A stretch of DNA of 64,000 nucleotides from Irpex lacteus. Lineage: Eukaryota; Basidiomycota; Agaricomycetes; Polyporales; Irpicaceae. The stretch lies in the NCBI GenBank assembly GCA_001986395.2, contig MQVO02000010.1, positions 1,054,001 to 1,118,000 of the forward strand, written 5' to 3'. Below are positions 10,719 to 22,961 of this stretch, one piece after another. Made by a program: the position numbers and the translations under genes. How positions within the stretch are numbered: position 1 is the first letter of the stretch; each line of letters begins with the position of its first letter. The notes beneath the pieces were generated by a model. That model was not told where the DNA came from, ran no database searches, and saw only the letters and a list, made by a program, of their open reading frames with translations.

Positions 10719-13490
10719 TCATTTCTTGCGGCCAATGCCAAAGAGACGTTTCCAAAATCCACGTTTCTTCTTTTTCGGTGGCTCGGGAGGCGGAGGTTCT
10801 GGTGGTAGTACCCTTGAATACACAACCGTTAAAATCAATCTGAGACATCTGATCTGTATAATAATAACGCACTCGTCAACATATACTGTCTTGTCTTGGG
10901 GCAGCATTTCCATCAAGCGAGCAATGGCGTCTCGGTTCGCTGCTTTGACTCCCTCTGGAATTGAGACTTTTCTGCGCCAGACAGCCATACTGTTCCCACT
11001 GTTCGAAAGAAGGAAGACAAACACGACAACCTGGTGTTGCGGCTTATAGGTCACGACTGATTCTTGGAAAATCCTGTCGCAGGTCTGGTGGACCTGGGGA
11101 AGGGTAAGCCAGTCGAAAGCTGGCTGTGTCGGGCCACCTGGAGTTGCGTTGGTGCGGTAGTCTGCGTTAGTAATGAGAGCTCCTCGTTGACCGGTCTCGA
11201 GGAACTTTTGCAGCTGTAAACCGTGAATCTACGTTATTCTTAATCTCAGTCATGCTCATGAGAACACGTACCCCGATAGTAGCCAGTCCATTCGCCATGG
11301 CCTCGATCCAGCGTATCAAGGAAGAAACCCTCGGATCATTTTCAGGACTAAAAGCCCAGTAAATCCTATCCTTTGCCAGTCGACGTCTGCTGAACAGTGC
11401 TCTCTGCGCGTGTTGCAGCCCGACGCCGTGGGACCATATGAACGTATTCTCGCCCATACCCTGACGGGGAGGACTGAGCTCGAACACCGTCGTCATCCGC
11501 CCAGAAGCAAAGTTCATAGTCTTGGAGGAATCCGGGTTAGGCATCAAGTTGACACCGTTCGCGGTGCCCTTCACACCAGAGAAAGGTGTTCCCCCTACTT
11601 CACTCCATGGTGAAGCCGCATGTTGCTGTGACGGAGACTGGTACTGGTACGAGATGCCTGAGTGCGTAGTCTTGCGTTTTCTTCGGTGGTCGTCGTGGTC
11701 ATCATCGTCCGTGTACATGTCGTCATCGTAGTCTTCCTCCTCTTCCTCGTCTTCTTCAGGTATAGCGTCCCAATTGTCCCAGCCTCCATGTCCATTAGAG
11801 CTAGCCGCCTTCTTCCCTCCCCATCCTCCGCCATCTTGTGAATCCCAGCCAGCATTATCTGGTGTATCGCCCCAACCCTTGACATTGGAGGCAGATTTAC
11901 TACGGCCTCGCTTGTGGGACTTCTTATCTTTACCACCAGCTGCTGTATCTCCGGTCCCCCATGGATCATATCCACCACCACCGCCCCCATCTCCCCCGCC
12001 CCCGCCATTCCCCCAGGCATCGCCTCCGCCCCCGCTCTCTCCCCATGCCCCCGCACCCTTTCCGCCCCAGTCCTGGTCGTCGTAACCTCCGCTTTTAGGA
12101 GAAGATTGACCCCACGCTCCCGCATCCTGCCCTTGTCCGCCACCCCAATCGTTACTCCCCCAGCTATTAGCGGACTGCATTTGCGGAGCATGCTGCGGCT
12201 GTGTCGGCGTACCCTTTGGCTGGTTCCCCCACGCCTGCCAAGCCTGCGTTGCCATCTGCGTAGGCATCGACATTTGCCGACGGTGCATAGCAGGTGCATG
12301 GTGTTGATATTGGTGTTGAGCGGAAGGCTGTGGTCCTCCACCGAGGATACCAGCGAGCTGAGATTGTAATTGGGCCATGTTTGGTTGGCCAGGACCTCGT
12401 GCGGAGTACGATGTTTGCATCGGCGGTGCTGATTGTGGAGGCGGAGGGGCGGGAGCAGGTACATTGGCTTTGATGGTGGTCGCGAAACGAGTTGTACCAT
12501 ACTTTCTTGCATCTTCGTACGCTGCCGCTTCTCGTCCCCAATTCATCCACGCTCCCGCTGCTACTGGTGGAGGCTGGTCGGGATCACCCCACCCTCTTGC
12601 AAACGGGCCCTGGCTTTGCGATCTGGTATGCATTGGTCTAGCTTCTACTTTCGGTTGAGGTGGTGGTGCAGGGTTGTATGATGGAAAGAGAGGAGGAGAT
12701 TGAGATCGCGCCTGCGCATCAAAGGACGAGGAATATGAAGTGAACGCCACGCGTTTGGGCGCTGGTTGTGTCGCAGGTTCCGCAGGAGGATCAGCAGCTT
12801 CGTGGTTTGCAGGAGGCTTCTTCTTTAATGTGCTTTTCCTCGTGACTCCTGGTGGTGCTGCGGTTGCAGGGTCCGGTCGATTTTGCGCTTGGCTGTGCGA
12901 GCCAAATCCCAACGCGCTTGTTACCGTAGACATCCATCCTGCTGGTGGCTGTTGTTCTTGTGCCTCATCCCAACCAACTGCTGCAGGAGTTTGCGCCCCT
13001 CCTGCAGGACTACGCGCACCGCCCGTCGACGTATGTCCGTACGAGCCGTCAGCTTCTTCATCTTCACCGGCCTGATCCTCACCCCAGCCACCGCCCTGGT
13101 CGAAGTCGTGTGATTGACTGTGCCAGCCTGCAGCTGCAAGATTGGTGTAATCAAACATGGTTTATGAGTGTCAGTCATATGAGATCGACGTAATAAGGAG
13201 GATAAAATCAATACAAGGGCTACCGAGTTCAGATTGTAAGGTAACCAAGACGTACTTTGCTCCTGCCAATCTCCAGCAGCTTCCTCTTCTTCAGCGAAAG
13301 GCTGATGCCCGCTCTTTGGTGATGTAAAGTGGGATGAAGGTCCAGGGGTGCCTCCTCGAGGTGTTATAGATGCACGCTTTGATGCTGGAGAGGCTCGAAG
13401 ACGGGGACTTGCGACTGGAGAGACGGCTGGTGCTTGTACATCGGGAACTTTGGCTTTGGGAGTCTCTCTCTGCTTCTGCTTTTTTGCCAT
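10719..13490 (-). CDS. Large low-complexity protein with many WG/GW motifs
   Basis: I do not recognise a named family. Exon 1 starts at 13490 (MAKKQKQRETPKAK) and splices at CAGGAGCAAA to CTGCAGGCTGG near 13,135. A long second exon follows, then introns near 11,275-11,215 and 10,875-10,805, and a stop at 10719. The middle 500 residues are Gly/Gln/Pro/Ser-rich with about 20 Trp residues, mostly in WG or GW pairs (NSWGSNDWGGG, QDWGGK, GAWGES, KGWGDT, GGWDNWD), then an acidic run EEDEEEEEDYDDD. The last ~250 residues look folded (ENTFIWSHGVGLQHAQRALF, RIYWAFSPENDPRVSSLIRW, YKPQHQVVVFVFLL). The extreme C-terminus is basic: PPKKKKRGFWKRLFGIGRKK. The WG content recalls Argonaute-binding proteins; that is inference. 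Confidence 0.75.
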
Positions 13491-14032
13491 GAGCAGTCAG
13501 CCAGTGTGATAATGGATGGCCAGAATCTGTGGACACGGATGTGAGTCTGGGGACCAACTGAAGTCTGTATTGGGATGATTGGCGATGGGGTATATATGCA
13601 ACTGAGTTCGTCGTTAGCATACGGATAAAAAGCGGATATTAGATAAATAACGAGCTGGAATCCTTGAGTACAGTCTCAGAGAACACCAGACTGTCGGCGT
13701 CGACGCCGTAGGAGAGATAGGTTCAGAAAGCTAGGTATGGTATTCACAGACAAGCAGAGTTGAACATATGACAGTTGCGGTCGCCTTGTCTAGCGGAGTT
13801 CGAGCGCCTGTATTGCGTTGTTACTGCGATAAGAGGTTGATAAGAAGAAGAGATAAGTAATAACCTTACTGGTAACAAACTTACTTACCTGGTCATCTAC
13901 AACTGCGAAATACTGACGCCAGCTTGGGCAGCCACAGGTCTCGAGCTCGTACTTCCTACCTCTTACCTTGATTCATCCTCGAACGAGAGATGCACATTCT
14001 GCTGTCACGTACTTTGTTACAGTAAATCCCAG
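13491..14032. other. Divergent promoter region WG-repeat gene / STB6-like gene
   Basis: 542 bp between two divergent starts. It contains a short inverted stretch GTCGGCGTCGACGCCG near 13,691 and an imperfect repeat of AAGAGGTTGATAAGAAGAAGAGATAAG near 13,828. No exon is seen. Confidence 0.4.
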
Positions 14033-17000
14033 ATGACTTCTCAAGTTAACCAGAAACCTCGTGTGAACACTGCGCACCTTCCGGTGCCAACTATCGTCTC
14101 ACCCACCTCCTCAACCGACGGCGACAGCATCTCGCCCCTCCTGCCCGCCTTCGTTCCTCGACCTTCAGCCTCGCGGCATACGACCTCACAATCTCTTTCT
14201 GTTCCTTCAAATGGATCTCTTACACTGATTCCGCAGCACTCCTCATCCAATGTTTCCCGGGTAGAGGGCCAGAGCCACAGGCTGCTTATGCCTACCACAA
14301 GGGAAACCCGCCCTTCCCATACATTCATCTTACCGAAGTCTTCAAAGTTCTCACCGTCGAAGCACTCTCGGTCAAGAGCAGGCTCGCTTGTACACACGGT
14401 ACCGCCCTCTCCGGATCCTAATGCCTCACCACCTACTTCAGTTGACTGGGTCGGCGGTGGCTGTCGGTTTGAAGTGGTAGAGGAGCAGATTGAGTTGTCG
14501 GGTTATCAAATATATGCGGTAGAGAAGTGGTGAGTTGTGATAGCTATTCATACCATTACAAGTACCAATGACACGCAAGGGTTGTAGATCGACATCGTCC
14601 TGTCACTGTGCTAACAGTACTAACCGGTGATCCTAATCACAAGGTATGGATAAACATACTATACACTCTGTCCTCATTTTGACTCGATGCAGATCACCGT
14701 CACAGCAATTAGCCCCTCGTCGAATTTGAGTTCCATTGAGGCACAGCTGGAGTGGGAGAAGGCAATTCATCTGTTACGCAGAGATGGCGCACGTCCGAAA
14801 GAGGTGCGTGTTTACTTGCCTATCCGTGTATGCGTTCTCTCAACCCCTTGTGTAGACCAATCAGGGTGTAATCATGGTCACTTCGCTTGCCAACTTCCGT
14901 TCCGACTTTACGATAGTGCACATCCCTGGTGGGAACTATTTGGATGTCCGTGAACAGCTATATACGAACATCAATGTCCTTCGCATGGGATGTAGCGGCC
15001 GCAGCGCATTGACTCTCGAGGAACCAAGGTACGTCCTATCCGCAACGGGCACTAGAGCAGCTAATTTAAACACGACGTAGCGAAACCACCAAGGACCGTT
15101 TCATCTCGTCATATTACATCCCCGACAAGTCCGTCATGCGATCGCCAGGGCTTTTCAAGGCCGTAGTTCTCGAGCTCATTAAGCTTGTGCAGGCTGCACT
15201 GGCCATCTGCGGTATGTTCGACATGTGTCGTGAGGAGCGAGATGGTCTGTTGTGCGATGTGACGTGCGAGGGCATACAGCGCTGGATAGCTGAGGTCGGC
15301 GAGCCGTGTGTGAACGTCGAGGTAATACGATCTACAACATTTCGATTGTGCTTTGCTAATGTATTTTCAGCCTATGGAAAGAGTTGCGGATCCGACGGTG
15401 GTGGCAGCCCTGTTAAGTTTGGTGCTGACAGCACGAAATCGGCTGAATGGCCTCGGGCAGGTATGTGTGGTTAATCACGTAATAGAGAACTGTTGGCTTA
15501 CACCAAGATAGTACGTCCCCAAAGATCCCTTCATCGACCCTCCCGCCTTCGTCAAAGCCCTCAACTCTTTCATGGCGGCCAAACAGCACGGCCACTCCCA
15601 CTCGATGTCCCTCCCTCACCATATACCTGTGTCAGCCATCAATATGAGCCCAGGGAACTTTTCCACGCCATCATCACCGCCACAAGGTCTCTACTACCTC
15701 ACCAAGGACGTCTACGAGGCTATCTCAGCAGCCTATGACAAGGGCAAACAGAACGAGTCGTACAAAGTCCACCGAGTCCTCATCAACAAACTTGACGACC
15801 TCGCCACGGACCTGCGCACGAACCCCGATCCGGACACTCGCAAAGGCTCCTTCAGTTCTGCGAGCAACTTGAACCCTACGACCAAATTGGACGAATTCGT
15901 TCGAGTCATCACTGCGAACTCAAAGGATGGGTCGCCGAGCGTGAGGTATCTATGGACTGGGCGGCCTGGGGATGTCGCCAGGAAACGCAGGGAGAGGGAG
16001 GCTATCTGGAGTGAGGGCGAGGAGAAAGAGAGGGAGCGAGAGAAGGAGATCGAGGAGAAGGAAAGGGAGAGAGTTGAACGGGATCGAGATCGAGATAGGG
16101 ATGGTGTTAAGTCGTCGGAGGATGAGATGGATTTTATGGGTGGTATTCCTTGGTCGGGGAGAGTACAGAGGAAACTTGAGTCTTGGGCGGCGTATGTGTT
16201 GAATCTTTTCGTGGAAAGTATATCCGACTCATTTCGCTGTCTTCTAGGATCGGGAGGGGGAAGAAGAGCAGTGTCGACTTTGGCGGACGAGTGAAGGGTT
16301 ATGAGTCTCCACTTCGGGGACAGCCCACACAACCTATTCCGACGTTACCATCAGTCGTCGTTTCGAGGTACGAAACTCATCGGTTGAAGTATGCATCATG
16401 TGGTTTATACTGTATTATCATAGAGAACAAGACGACGACGACATCCTGACCAGTGGCCAAGTCTCCCCAGTTTGTATGTTCACGAACCAACTAATCTCTT
16501 GCGTCGGGAGTCTCACGGTTTACTCCAGCGGATACGCACACGAAGAATCCATTCAGACTCGGTGTTGACGGGCTCTCGCAAGCACGACGATCCAACGGCG
16601 AACTTTCCGACTACGACCGCAAAGTCACCGAGTTCAACCAGCGGAATCCCCCTACGAGACCTTATGCGCAGACTCGTATCGTCAGTTGGGCCGATCCCCA
16701 AACAGCTGCCAGAGATTCTCTAGGTGACGATGATGAAAGTAGGCTCAGACGAGGTCCGAGTCCTGCTCCTAGACCCATCTCGCAGGAGGACCCGGGAGAA
16801 GGGGAGGAGACTTTGCGACCCAAGCGCATTGACCTACAAGCCCTCAAGAGATGTCGCAGTTTCGACGATGTAGACGCACTGCGCGGCACACGCATCCTGC
16901 CACCAGAGAGGATGCGCATTGACGTCGAGCTTTGCGGACAGACTCTCATGCTGCGTCGACGAGAGGAGCACCTCCAGAACGTCATCGCCTGCCTCGAAGC

Positions 17001-17658
17001 CCTCACCTCGACACTTTCCACTTCAAACTCGACATTGCGCCAAGACCAGACCTCGAAGCAGGCCGCGATCGACGCATTGTACTCGCGTGCCGGCGTATTA
17101 CAGGACATCGAGGCCATGCGCGCACACGCGGACGCCATGACGCAAGAGACCAACGCACTCGCGTACGAGTCGGCGCAGTTCCTCGTCGACGATCTATGGC
17201 ATATGGCTGCTGCGCCGAGAGCAAAGGTGCTTGCCGTGCGCGAGCGGGTGTTTGGCACGGGGCGCAGGCTGCCGCAGGGCGTGAAGGGCGCTCATGGACG
17301 GTTCAATCGTATGCAGTGGACTTTAGACGGAGGAACGAGACTTGTGGACGTCCATGGGCGGACGGAGAGCGAGGCGGAGGAGGAAGTTGGGTTGCCGTGG
17401 ATTAGGCCGGTTTATGAGGAGGAGGACGAGGAGGATGTGGTTGAACATGCGAATCTGAAGCCGACGTGGTTGTTGCGGTTCTTTAACTATTGGGGGAGCA
17501 AGTGGGGGACACCGAGGAACGCGAGTAAGAAGACTGATGGACCAGAGGAACCTGAGGGGACGGATAGGAAGGAGCCTGAGAGGGCGGCAACGGGCCCTGC
17601 TGTTGCCAGTGGGCTCGAGTTGAGACCCAATGCGCCTGCCAGAAATAACACGGCGTAG
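14033..17658 (+). CDS. STB6-like protein (Sin3-binding family)
   Basis: Fungal STB2/STB6-family protein; the yeast members bind the Sin3 histone-deacetylase scaffold. About nine exons join in frame. Exon 1 (14033 to about 14528) ends in YQIYAVEKW and splices to VVDRHRPVTVLTVLTGDPNHK, the N-terminal hallmark of the family. Then follow ITVTAISP, TNQGVIMVTSLANFRSDFTI, RMGCSGRSALTLEEP, GLLCDVTCEGIQRWIAEVGE and PTVVAALLSLVLTARNRLNG. A basic-acidic helix (RDRDRDRD region, ~16,020-16,110) links to the C-terminal half, which has a predicted coiled coil (QTLMLRRREEHLQNVIACLE) and ends in a short segment around WLLRFFNYWGSKWG. The domain order supports the family; nuclear localisation is inferred. The hAT element is inserted 2 bp after its stop codon. 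Confidence 0.85.
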
Positions 17659-17660
17659 GG

Positions 17661-17668
17661 TCTAGGAT
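17661..17668 (+). repeat. Left target-site duplication of the hAT element
   Basis: TCTAGGAT, repeated exactly at 22472-22479 on the other side of the element. Eight base pairs is the hAT-superfamily length. Confidence 0.93.
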
Positions 17669-17681
17669 TAATGCTCCGCAA
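17669..17681 (+). repeat. Left terminal inverted repeat of hAT
   Basis: TAATGCTCCGCAA; pairs with 22459-22471 with a single mismatch. Confidence 0.9.
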
Positions 17682-18464
17682 AAATACGATTATAATGCAT
17701 TATAATCAATGATTACAATTACATACCGATTAATTAGCGCTGCGTGACGTGGTACAATGATTACGATTTTTATTGAGTACGAATACATTCGAGTACAATA
17801 CATTACATTAGAGGAGCTCGTAATCGATTGTATTCAGAATACTTCGAGTCTGAAATCGTCTCTTTGTTCGGTCGAATTTGGGTTCCGGGAGTCGTGCAAA
17901 CCTGTACTGGTGAGTTGCCCGGTTGATAGACTCTTGAAGCTGACATAGTGTGGGAGTCGAAGCAGAGACGTGCGTTTCCGCTGATGTTTCGACACTGGCA
18001 CACGGAAGCACAGTTCTCGTTGTTTGTCGTCGCTCGCCAAGAGGTGCATCTCACCAGTAAGTGCTTGCTTTCAAAGCGTATAACACAATACTAACTGGTT
18101 TGGCAGATGAATCATTGATACTTAAGTATTACTTACGACCACCAGCGGAGCCCGTCACGGTCAGCGCCTCTCATCCCAGCCCCATACATAGTATATGGTA
18201 GTGAGCACTAACGTATGTACAAGTTTTTATGGCTGTTTAATGTATTTCTAATATGTTTGCATACCTTAGAACATTAACTAAACAACGCGGTAGACTTGAC
18301 CGAGTGTGCTGCACACAGATCCATGCGCGTCGCACACTATGTCACGTCTGTGACATGTAACAGCGTAAATCGTCGTCGAGTTGTTTTGCAGTCTCAACGG
18401 CGACGTTCTCTTGGAGCTCATACTTGAAACCTCAGACAGCAAACTCGTCTCAGACATCCTCACA

Positions 18465-21400
18465 ATGGCCGCTAGGTTTCCCGCAAAGGCTGACGTACCA
18501 ACAATCGAAGATCAAAGGAAGCTTCTCACACAGCAGCTGGAGAATCTTCGCTTGCTCGTCGCGAACTTGCCAAGCGGCCTACCAGCGGGCTCGCCAGAAG
18601 GGCCTCTCCAGCAGTATTTCGGTACTGTTGAGATTGATGAAGATGAAGGCCCATGGTTCACCGTTGATCGCGCATGGCTCCGTGCGTTCCAGGGCCGCTC
18701 TGATGAGCAGCAGCGTGCGCTCGTTACTAGTGGCCCGTTTGGCGTCGGCGTAGTGTACCAATTCTTCCAGTTAATCTCACGGCGCAAGGACCTGGACAAC
18801 TTTGACGGATGTTACCTCACTGCCGAGAAGCTCTTCAAACTAAATGAGGTTATTGGCCTTGTGTGAGTACGAGCATGTTGAATAATATTGGTTCGTCTAA
18901 TTTTTGAGCAGCATCCGCAACTCGAGGAGGGGAGACAGCTTCGATACAGCCTCTTTGACGTTAGCGTCCTCGTCGCAGACATTCGTACCTTCTGCACAGC
19001 AATCGGTAGCGGCACCTGTTTTGCAGCCAGCTCAGGGCACATTGCTGGCGGGTCATCAGCTCGGGAAACGAAAGTCCGGCACACTCAGTAAGCACTTTTT
19101 GTTGATATTTTGTGGTATATATGAGTCGGCTATAGCTAAGTGAACGTTTTAGATGCTCGAAGTCCACTCGATACGCCCGAAATGAACAGGATGATCGACA
19201 AGGACATTCTGGGCGCCAAGTCGTCGGATGATGAGACACACCCGATAGCGGTGAGTGAATGGAATTTATACAATGTCTGCGCAAGGTAGTAATGACTAAT
19301 TGATTCGTTGTTATAAGAAGAAGAAAGCAAAGAAGAATACAGGGCAGTCTGGCAAGCTGAAAACATCTACAGTGTCCGCTCAAGTAAGTCTGCTAAGTTG
19401 CTTGTGCTGAGATTGCATACTAATAGATTTCAGAATGATCTTGATACCGTTTCCCTGAGCTCAAACGAGCCGGCATCAGACTCTGAGTCTGTTGCGCAGA
19501 CGAAGCGTGGCCGCGCTCCGAACAAGTCAACATGGGCGCGGGCTCAGTTCAGTAAGCCGAAGCCGCAGAAGGGGAATGACGGGAAGTACAAGTGGTATTT
19601 TCAGTGTAACCACTGCAGGTATGTTCTCGTCTTATGCCTTACTTTTTATTGTTCAATTTCTCTTTGTTTTCAGTGTTGTCCGCACGGTTCCTCGCTCGTC
19701 ACGCAAGTTGACCGTGTTTGACGATGAGCCTAAGCCCCCGTCTCTCAGCAACCTCATCTCGCATCTGGACTCCCAGTGCAAGAAGTTGCCTGCTGCTCAG
19801 TCGTTCAAAACATGGTTTACTCAGCGTGAGTCAGGCGAGCAAGAGTCAAGCGGTACACCAATAATGGGCGACGGAGAAGCTCAACGCAAGATCATGAGCA
19901 ACTTTGTCCAGAGAGGTATCGAGAACCCGAAGGTCGAGATGACGAGGAAAGGTTTTCGTGAGCGGTTTGTGAAGGGCGTCATCATGGACGACTTGCCCTT
20001 TGTTTTCGGTGAGAAGCCAGGAATGAAGGAGGCGTTGGAGTATGTGCTTCCAGAAGGGTACCAGGTTCCTAATGCCTCTATGACCACTCGGGATGCAGAT
20101 CGTCTCTATGAGGCGATTGATACAAAGCTTACGATGCTACTGAAGGTTTGGCACTTCTCACATATCATCACATATGCGGTTTGCTGATCTGAAGTCTTAA
20201 TAGGCCAATCGTTCTCGAATCGCTTTTGCCACTGATATGTGGACTAGCAAGAGCTCCGTGTATGCATTTATTGGTCTAGTGGCATACTGGATCAGTGATG
20301 AGTGGGAGCTTATGGAGTGCCCAATTGCGTTGTTGGTAGTCGACGGTGACCATTCCGGTGCAGCTTCCGCAAAGGCCATCTTTCGGGAACTTGACCGTCG
20401 TGGCATTCTCGAAAAATATCGTACGTTTATGCTCATTGAATACACCCCTGGATGATCTCACAATGCTCTAGTTGCTCACGCTGCAGACAACACGAGCAGT
20501 AACGGAAGTTTGACGGAGGGTCTATGTCGACGTATTCAGAAGCGCCTTCAGACGCAGCCACCACTCAACCCAAATGAGTGCTGGATTGGGTGTGGCCTGC
20601 ATGTGGGAAACTTGGTAGTGCAGTACGTTTCATATCACTTTCCAATATATCCTCTCTGACTTAATGTGCAGAGATTTGCTCTTTGGGCTTGGGCTTGCGG
20701 TCAGCCCCGAGGAGGAAGACCTTTACCTCCGAAGTCGAGAGGCTCTTCTTGCAGAGACTACTCAGCAGGCTTCTTCTGAGGAGGCTGCTGTAGCAGAGGA
20801 GGAGTTGGCCCTTTCGGTCGAGGGAAAGTCTGCCAACAATGACCATGACGTATCTGACTCTGATTCCGAGCTCTCGGAGAATGTCAGTGATGATGATAAT
20901 GATAATGGTGTTACAGAGCAGCAGCAGCCCATCAAACAGAAGCGTAAACCTTCTGTTGTCGATCAGGTATGAGAACAAATAGCCTGTCCAAAGTCTATGT
21001 ACTGAACTAGTCTTCAGCTTCATGCAATTGTAGTTGATGCTCTTCGCAGTGAGCCGCGGCGCAAGAAAATGCGACAGATTATCCGTCAAGTCTGTCCAAA
21101 GGAACACCGTGGCCTTACACTTGTGCGTGGCATGCAAATACGGTGGAACTCAACACTAGATGAAATTGAAAGAGCACTTCTGCTTCGGCCGGTACGTAAC
21201 AGTCATTCTTTACAATTTGTCCCTATCTGAGCTTGAAAATAGGCTATTATGCATTGGGTTGAGACACTGCCCAATGGTCTGCGTGGGAAGAAACGACAGG
21301 CTGCAGTGAGAAAGCAAAGGAAGCTGCACATTGGACCTGATGGATGGAACTTTTTAGCTGATCTTGTCAGCGTACTCAAGGTAAATATGTCAAGTCTGCT

Positions 21401-22307
21401 TAGAGTCACAGGCACTCAGCTCATGATATACCAGCCCTTCAAGGAGTTTACGCTCACGCTCTCGAAACAAAAAGTGCCCACTTTACCGCAGTTACTTGTC
21501 CTCTACAAGCATCTTGAACAGCACCTCAACGATTCCCGGGCAGATCCACGATTCTCTTCCCCAAACAGCCAGAAAGCACTCAAGCTAGCTCAGGACAAAC
21601 TGCAAAAGCATCTTAGCATTGCTCAGTCCAAGAAGTACATACTTCTTGCTGCTGGTAAGTTCGTCTCTATCTATGCTCACAATCTTGTAGCTGACATGCA
21701 GTAGTTCTCCATCCTTCAGTCCGTGTCCGATTTTTTCAGTCTGACGATTGGCCTACTTGGGTTGCAACAGAAGCTGAGAAACTCTTACGAGATACCTATG
21801 CTCAATACTCAGCTTCGACATCACCCAGCAGCAACACTGGCGCACAGCAAACGGAGGCCTCCTCTTCTCGCTCCCGGCAGATGTCAATTTTTGCATCAGC
21901 TGTATCTTCCAAGCATCGTCCTTCTCTGACTAGTCAGCGAGCGTCTGAAGTAGATGTTTTCTTATCTGGTCTTTATCCTATGGATGAAGGCGATGAGGAC
22001 TTTATGGGATGGTGGAAGGTGCGTAACCAGATCCTTATTCAACGACTTTATCTGACAGACCACTCAGACACACCGGAAAGTGCTTCCTGTACTTTCGGTT
22101 GCTGCTCGGGACATCTTTGCTATCCCTGCCGTCAGTGTCTCTGTTGAGAGACTATTTTCATCCTGCAAGCATACAATGTCAGATGTCCGCTCATCACTCA
22201 CAGCTGACAGGGCATCTCGTACTGTTGTCACGAAAGAGTGGTTGAAGAACGGACTTGGTGTTGATGTGCGATACCTCGACGGTGTTTCCATCTGGGGCGC
22301 AAAGTAA
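18465..22307 (+). CDS. hAT transposase with BED-type zinc finger
   Basis: Cuts and pastes the surrounding element. Exons begin 18465-18862, 18912-19087, 19153-19250, 19318-19383 and 19434 to about 19618, with roughly eight more to the stop at 22307; all junctions keep frame and no stop interrupts. The order is: an unfamiliar N-terminal part of ~130 residues (GPWFTVDRAWLRAFQGRSDE), a Ser/Lys-rich linker, and a BED-like finger (WYFQCNHC, then HLDSQCKK). The catalytic region follows (IAFATDMWTSKSSVYAFIGL with the first Asp; LLVVDGDHSG; AADNTSSNGSLTEGL; CGLHVGNLVVQDLL), then an acidic insert, then RGMQIRWNSTLDEI. The C-terminal hAT dimerisation domain reads IPAVSVSVERLFSSCKHTMS. Its complete state suggests a possibly active element. 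Confidence 0.88.
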
Positions 22308-22458
22308 AACGGTGGTGGAATTCTTATACATACAATTAATTATGATTACCTATGAATACAATTACAATTAACTATGACTACCGTTAGATACGGTACTGAG
22401 AATAATCGTATTCAATGGTATTCATTAAATACGGGACGGTCAGCCTATTTAATTGTAA

Positions 22459-22471
22459 TTGCAGAGCATTA
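22459..22471 (+). repeat. Right terminal inverted repeat of hAT
   Basis: TTGCAGAGCATTA, reverse complement of the left terminus with one mismatch. Confidence 0.9.
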
Positions 22472-22479
22472 TCTAGGAT
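22472..22479 (+). repeat. Right target-site duplication of the hAT element
   Basis: TCTAGGAT, identical to 17661-17668. Confidence 0.93.
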
Positions 22480-22961
22480 ACGTTTATTATTTATCATGTA
22501 GTATACCTTGCATATGATACCAGACCGAGTAATTCTTGCGTACCGGGCCACGTGAATACATAAATCTTCCACGAATTTGTAGTAGCGAATGGCTATGCGC
22601 TTGGATCCGCCATCGCCATCCAATCCTGGTCTCCCCGGCGTATGCACACGAGTTCGCACTACAAATCACTACAAATACAGTTCCGGACTCTGGAACGCTT
22701 TGGAACTTTGAGATTTTGGCCGAATGTATCCGGGAGACCATAAATGCCCCCTCTCCGTGACTCCCGACCCGGCTCAGCACAGCACCTCCCCAAATCTTCC
22801 TTCCTCTCCTCGACCACCTAGAGTATACCCTCCCGACCGCAGGACCGTGGCCAGCACCTTCATAACCCAACAGTGACACCAACACATTCGTTATAATCGT
22901 TCACGAAACCACCACATACCACTTTACCACCCAACCCAACTACACCACACCACACCTCGCC
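22480..22961. other. Intergenic: displaced STB6 3' flank and promoter of the next gene
   Basis: No exon recognised. The left part should be the original downstream flank of the STB6-like gene, now 4.8 kb away. The right part (22,740-22,961) is C-rich on the plus strand (ACCACC and CACACC runs), a typical leader for the small gene at 22962. Confidence 0.4.

Larger units (their letters stand above)
17669..22471 (+). mobile_element. Complete hAT DNA transposon, 4.8 kb
   Basis: The element is delimited by 13-bp terminal inverted repeats (TAATGCTCCGCAA on the left; the reverse complement of the right end is TAATGCTCTGCAA, one mismatch) and flanked by the identical 8-bp duplication TCTAGGAT. The subterminal 300 bp at the left and 160 bp at the right are AT-rich and full of short GATTAC/GTAATC-like words, as expected of transposase-binding regions. 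Inside lies one plus-strand gene. The perfect duplication and the open spliced frame suggest a recent insertion. It sits directly behind the STB6-like stop codon, so it probably replaced or displaced that gene's 3' untranslated region. Confidence 0.92.
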
